From positions 1 through 7,252 of the forward strand of contig DMQP01000089.1 in NCBI GenBank assembly GCA_003455655.1: a stretch of DNA of 7,252 nucleotides. The letters are read 5' to 3'. The notes under the pieces were generated by a model that was not told the origin of the DNA, did not search any database, and saw only the letters and a list, made by a program, of their open reading frames with translations. The position numbers and the translations under genes were made by a program. Shown one piece after another: positions 5,665-7,252 of the stretch (position 1 is the first letter of the stretch; each line of letters begins with the position of its first letter). The DNA comes from Treponema sp. (GTDB lineage: Bacteria; Spirochaetota; Spirochaetia; Treponematales; Treponemataceae).

Positions 5665-5680
5665 CTGCCTTTTTGGGCAG
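5665..5680 (+). other. Hairpin at the predicted 5' end of the dehydrogenase mRNA
   Basis: CTGCC (5665-5669) pairs with GGCAG (5676-5680) around TTTTTG. It begins one base after the predicted transcription start, a position where hairpins often protect mRNA from decay. It is short, and no T-run follows it, so it is unlikely to be a terminator. Confidence 0.35.
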
Positions 5681-5702
5681 ACTATTATCATGTGTGGCTG
5701 TT

Positions 5703-5708
5703 AAGGAG
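5703..5708 (+). promoter_or_regulatory. Ribosome binding site that fixes the dehydrogenase start
   Basis: AAGGAG, seven bases before ATG 5716. The frame is open back to a GTG at 5617, but that would precede the promoter -10 and add 33 residues unlike the family. This site therefore decides for ATG 5716. Confidence 0.85.
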
Positions 5709-5715
5709 TTTTTGT

Positions 5716-6666
5716 ATGGCAAACACAAATAAAATTACCATTATTGGTGCCGGACAGGTCGGTTCTACAGTAGCTTTTGCGCTCACTTTGAAAGAGCTTG
5801 CTTCGGAGATTGTTCTGATTGATATAGCAAAAGACCGCGCTATGGGTGAAGCAATGGATATCAGACAGGGCACCCCCTTTATCGGTCCCGTGTATGTTCA
5901 TGACGGAGATTATGCAGACGCAAAAGATTCTGACATTGTTATTCTTACAAGTGGTGTTGCACGCAAACCAGGACAGAGCCGTCTTGATCTTGCACAGACA
6001 AATGTAAACATCACTAAGAGTATTATTCCTGAAATTACAAAAGTTGCACCCGATGCTCTCTATGTCATTGTTGCAAACCCTGTAGACATTCTGACTTACC
6101 AGTTTGTTAAAACAAGTGGAATTCCTGCAAACCGCATTTTCGGTACAGGAACTATGCTTGATACCGCACGTTTCCGCGCTCGTATTGCAGAAACTTATAA
6201 AATTGCTCAGGAAAATGTACATGGCTATGTATTTGGTGAACACGGAGATTCTTCTTTTGTTCCTTGGTCACTGGCAAACATTGGTTCTATTCCTGTTGAC
6301 AAGTATGCAGCATCTTACGAAGGCGGAAAACTTCCTACATTCGACAAAAACGATGTTGAAGACTACATTCGCAAATCGGGCGGAATTATTATTGCCGCAA
6401 AGAAATGCACTAACTATGCAATTGGTGTAACAACCGCATATTTGTGTGAGGCTTTAACCTATGACACAGACAGTGTTCTTACTATCAGCACCATGATGAA
6501 CGGTGAATACGGTATCAACGATGTATGTCTGTCTATTCCTGCAGTTGTTGGTCGCAACGGCATTACCAGCCGCCTTATTGCACCACTTACCGATGACGAA
6601 ATTGCTTCACTCAAGCACAGTGCAGACTGTCTCAAAGACGTCATCAATCAGTTGGACTTCAACTAA
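5716..6666 (+). CDS. ldh/mdh: Lactate/malate dehydrogenase family: lactate dehydrogenase scaffold, probable malate dehydrogenase specificity
   Basis: This 316-residue NAD-dependent enzyme interconverts a 2-oxoacid and its L-2-hydroxyacid. The Rossmann fold shows GAGQVGS (11-17) and Asp36 for NAD. Catalytic residues are present: Asp149 and Arg152 in LDTARFR, His176 in GEHGD, and mobile-loop Arg89. NPVDILTY, GTGTMLDTARFR and GEHGDSSFVPWS are lactate dehydrogenase-like, so standard annotation would say L-lactate dehydrogenase. However, the specificity residue is Arg83 (VARKPGQSR, codon 5962-5964) where lactate enzymes have Gln (Gln102 by convention). Changing that Gln to Arg turned Bacillus stearothermophilus lactate dehydrogenase into a malate dehydrogenase. 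Thr232, matching Thr246, stays lactate-like. The fumarase gene 24 bases downstream supports malate as product. The length is normal. The substrate remains an inference; family membership is certain. Confidence 0.95.
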   Translation: MANTNKITIIGAGQVGSTVAFALTLKELASEIVLIDIAKDRAMGEAMDIRQGTPFIGPVYVHDGDYADAKDSDIVILTSGVARKPGQSRLDLAQTNVNITKSIIPEITKVAPDALYVIVANPVDILTYQFVKTSGIPANRIFGTGTMLDTARFRARIAETYKIAQENVHGYVFGEHGDSSFVPWSLANIGSIPVDKYAASYEGGKLPTFDKNDVEDYIRKSGGIIIAAKKCTNYAIGVTTAYLCEALTYDTDSVLTISTMMNGEYGINDVCLSIPAVVGRNGITSRLIAPLTDDEIASLKHSADCLKDVINQLDFN

Positions 6667-6690
6667 TTCAAAATACGCAGGTTAAGCATT

Positions 6691-7252
6691 ATGGAAGAAT
6701 ATAGAATTGAACACGATTCAATGGGTGAAGTAAAAGTTCCCGCAGACAAACTGTGGGGAGCTCAGACTGAACGTAGCCACGAGAATTTCCGCATTGGTGT
6801 GGGAATTGAAACCATGCCCCGTGAAATAACAAAGGCATTTGGTTACCTCAAAAAGGCAGCTGCTCTTGCTAACAGCGAACTCAAGCCTCAGAAAATGACT
6901 GCAGAAAAAGTAAAGGCAATCAGTCAGGCTTGTGATGAAGTTATTAGTGGCAGTCTTAACGACAACTTTCCCTTAGTGGTATGGCAGACCGGTAGCGGTA
7001 CTCAGAGCAACATGAACGCTAATGAAGTTATTGCTAACCGTGCAAATGCCATTGCAGGACAGAAGCTGTGCCACCCCAACGATGACATCAACATGAGTCA
7101 GTCTTCAAACGACACATTTCCAACCGCTATGCATATTGCAGCAGTTGTTGAAGTAGAAGACAAACTCTTCCCTGCAATTGACCTGCTTGTTAACACCTTT
7201 AAGCGTCTTGAAAAAGAAAACGAAGGTATTGTAAAAAGCGGACGCACTCACT
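6691..7252 (+). CDS. fumC: Class II fumarate hydratase (fumarase C), C-terminal part cut off by window
   Basis: Fumarase C interconverts malate and fumarate without an iron-sulfur cluster. The first 187 codons are in the window. LWGAQTERS (21-29) is the usual N-terminal signature. The substrate-binding blocks [12 protein letters not shown] (101-112) and [11 protein letters not shown] (138-148) are intact, and GRTH (184-187) ends at the His equivalent to Escherichia coli FumC His188. The family is about 460 residues, so more than half is missing. The related aspartase shares this fold, but [13 protein letters not shown] is the fumarase form. ATG 6691 follows the dehydrogenase stop by 24 bases with only a weak AGG site (6678-6680). 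No promoter or terminator separates the genes, so they are probably one operon turning oxaloacetate to malate to fumarate, or the reverse. Confidence 0.95.
   Translation, partial: MEEYRIEHDSMGEVKVPADKLWGAQTERSHENFRIGVGIETMPREITKAFGYLKKAAALANSELKPQKMTAEKVKAISQACDEVISGSLNDNFPLVVWQTGSGTQSNMNANEVIANRANAIAGQKLCHPNDDINMSQSSNDTFPTAMHIAAVVEVEDKLFPAIDLLVNTFKRLEKENEGIVKSGRTH

Noticed and set aside
5617..5715. Upstream extension of the dehydrogenase frame to a GTG at 5617
   Set aside because: It would start before the promoter -10, adds 33 hydrophobic residues foreign to the family, and a good AAGGAG site precedes ATG 5716.
5701..6243. Minus-strand open frame of 180 codons opposite the dehydrogenase
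   Set aside because: It is antisense to a gene with full catalytic motifs and its cysteine-rich product looks like a mirror of that coding sequence.
1..7252. Mobile element, phage, CRISPR or defence island
   Set aside because: All complete genes are recognisable housekeeping or metabolic genes apart from one small zinc-ribbon protein; I saw no transposase, integrase, terminal repeats or spaced direct repeats.

Overview
The window looks like chromosomal DNA of a Treponema-type spirochete. It is AT-rich and compact, and it carries the neighbouring trio rpsT (ribosomal protein S20), an HU-family DNA-binding protein gene and lnt (apolipoprotein N-acyltransferase), an order I recall from Treponema pallidum. 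The pairing of a dicarboxylate-type dehydrogenase with fumarase suggests a succinate-forming, host- or rumen-associated fermenter; that last point is inference. I see no mobile element, CRISPR array, tRNA or rRNA, and no gene-free stretch longer than about 150 bases.

Positions 1-5569 are read on the minus strand. In transcription order they are: a long helicase gene (5569-3095) that joins a RadC-like JAB/JAMM domain to a DinG/XPD-type helicase; plsC (3063-2326), a 1-acylglycerol-3-phosphate acyltransferase; a 57-residue four-cysteine zinc-ribbon protein of unknown role (2241-2068); rpsT (1988-1710) with a TTG start; an HU/IHF-family protein gene (1608-1291); and lnt (1298 to the left edge, cut off at its C-terminal end). 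Good sigma-70-like promoters with 17-base spacers precede plsC, the zinc-ribbon gene and rpsT, so this is probably several short units rather than one operon. A long stem-loop separates rpsT from HU, and HU and lnt overlap by 8 bases.

Positions 5716-7252 are read on the plus strand from a divergent promoter region (5570-5715). They hold a lactate/malate dehydrogenase-family gene followed 24 bases later by a class II fumarase gene, which is cut off by the right edge. The dehydrogenase has a lactate dehydrogenase scaffold but carries Arg, not Gln, at the residue that selects substrate. Together with the fumarase this suggests that it reduces oxaloacetate to malate, which fumarase then converts to fumarate: the oxaloacetate-to-fumarate part of a reductive route to succinate.

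The points most worth following up are the JAB-DinG fusion with both active centres intact, the probable malate specificity of a gene that would normally be annotated as lactate dehydrogenase, and the predicted leaderless start of plsC.
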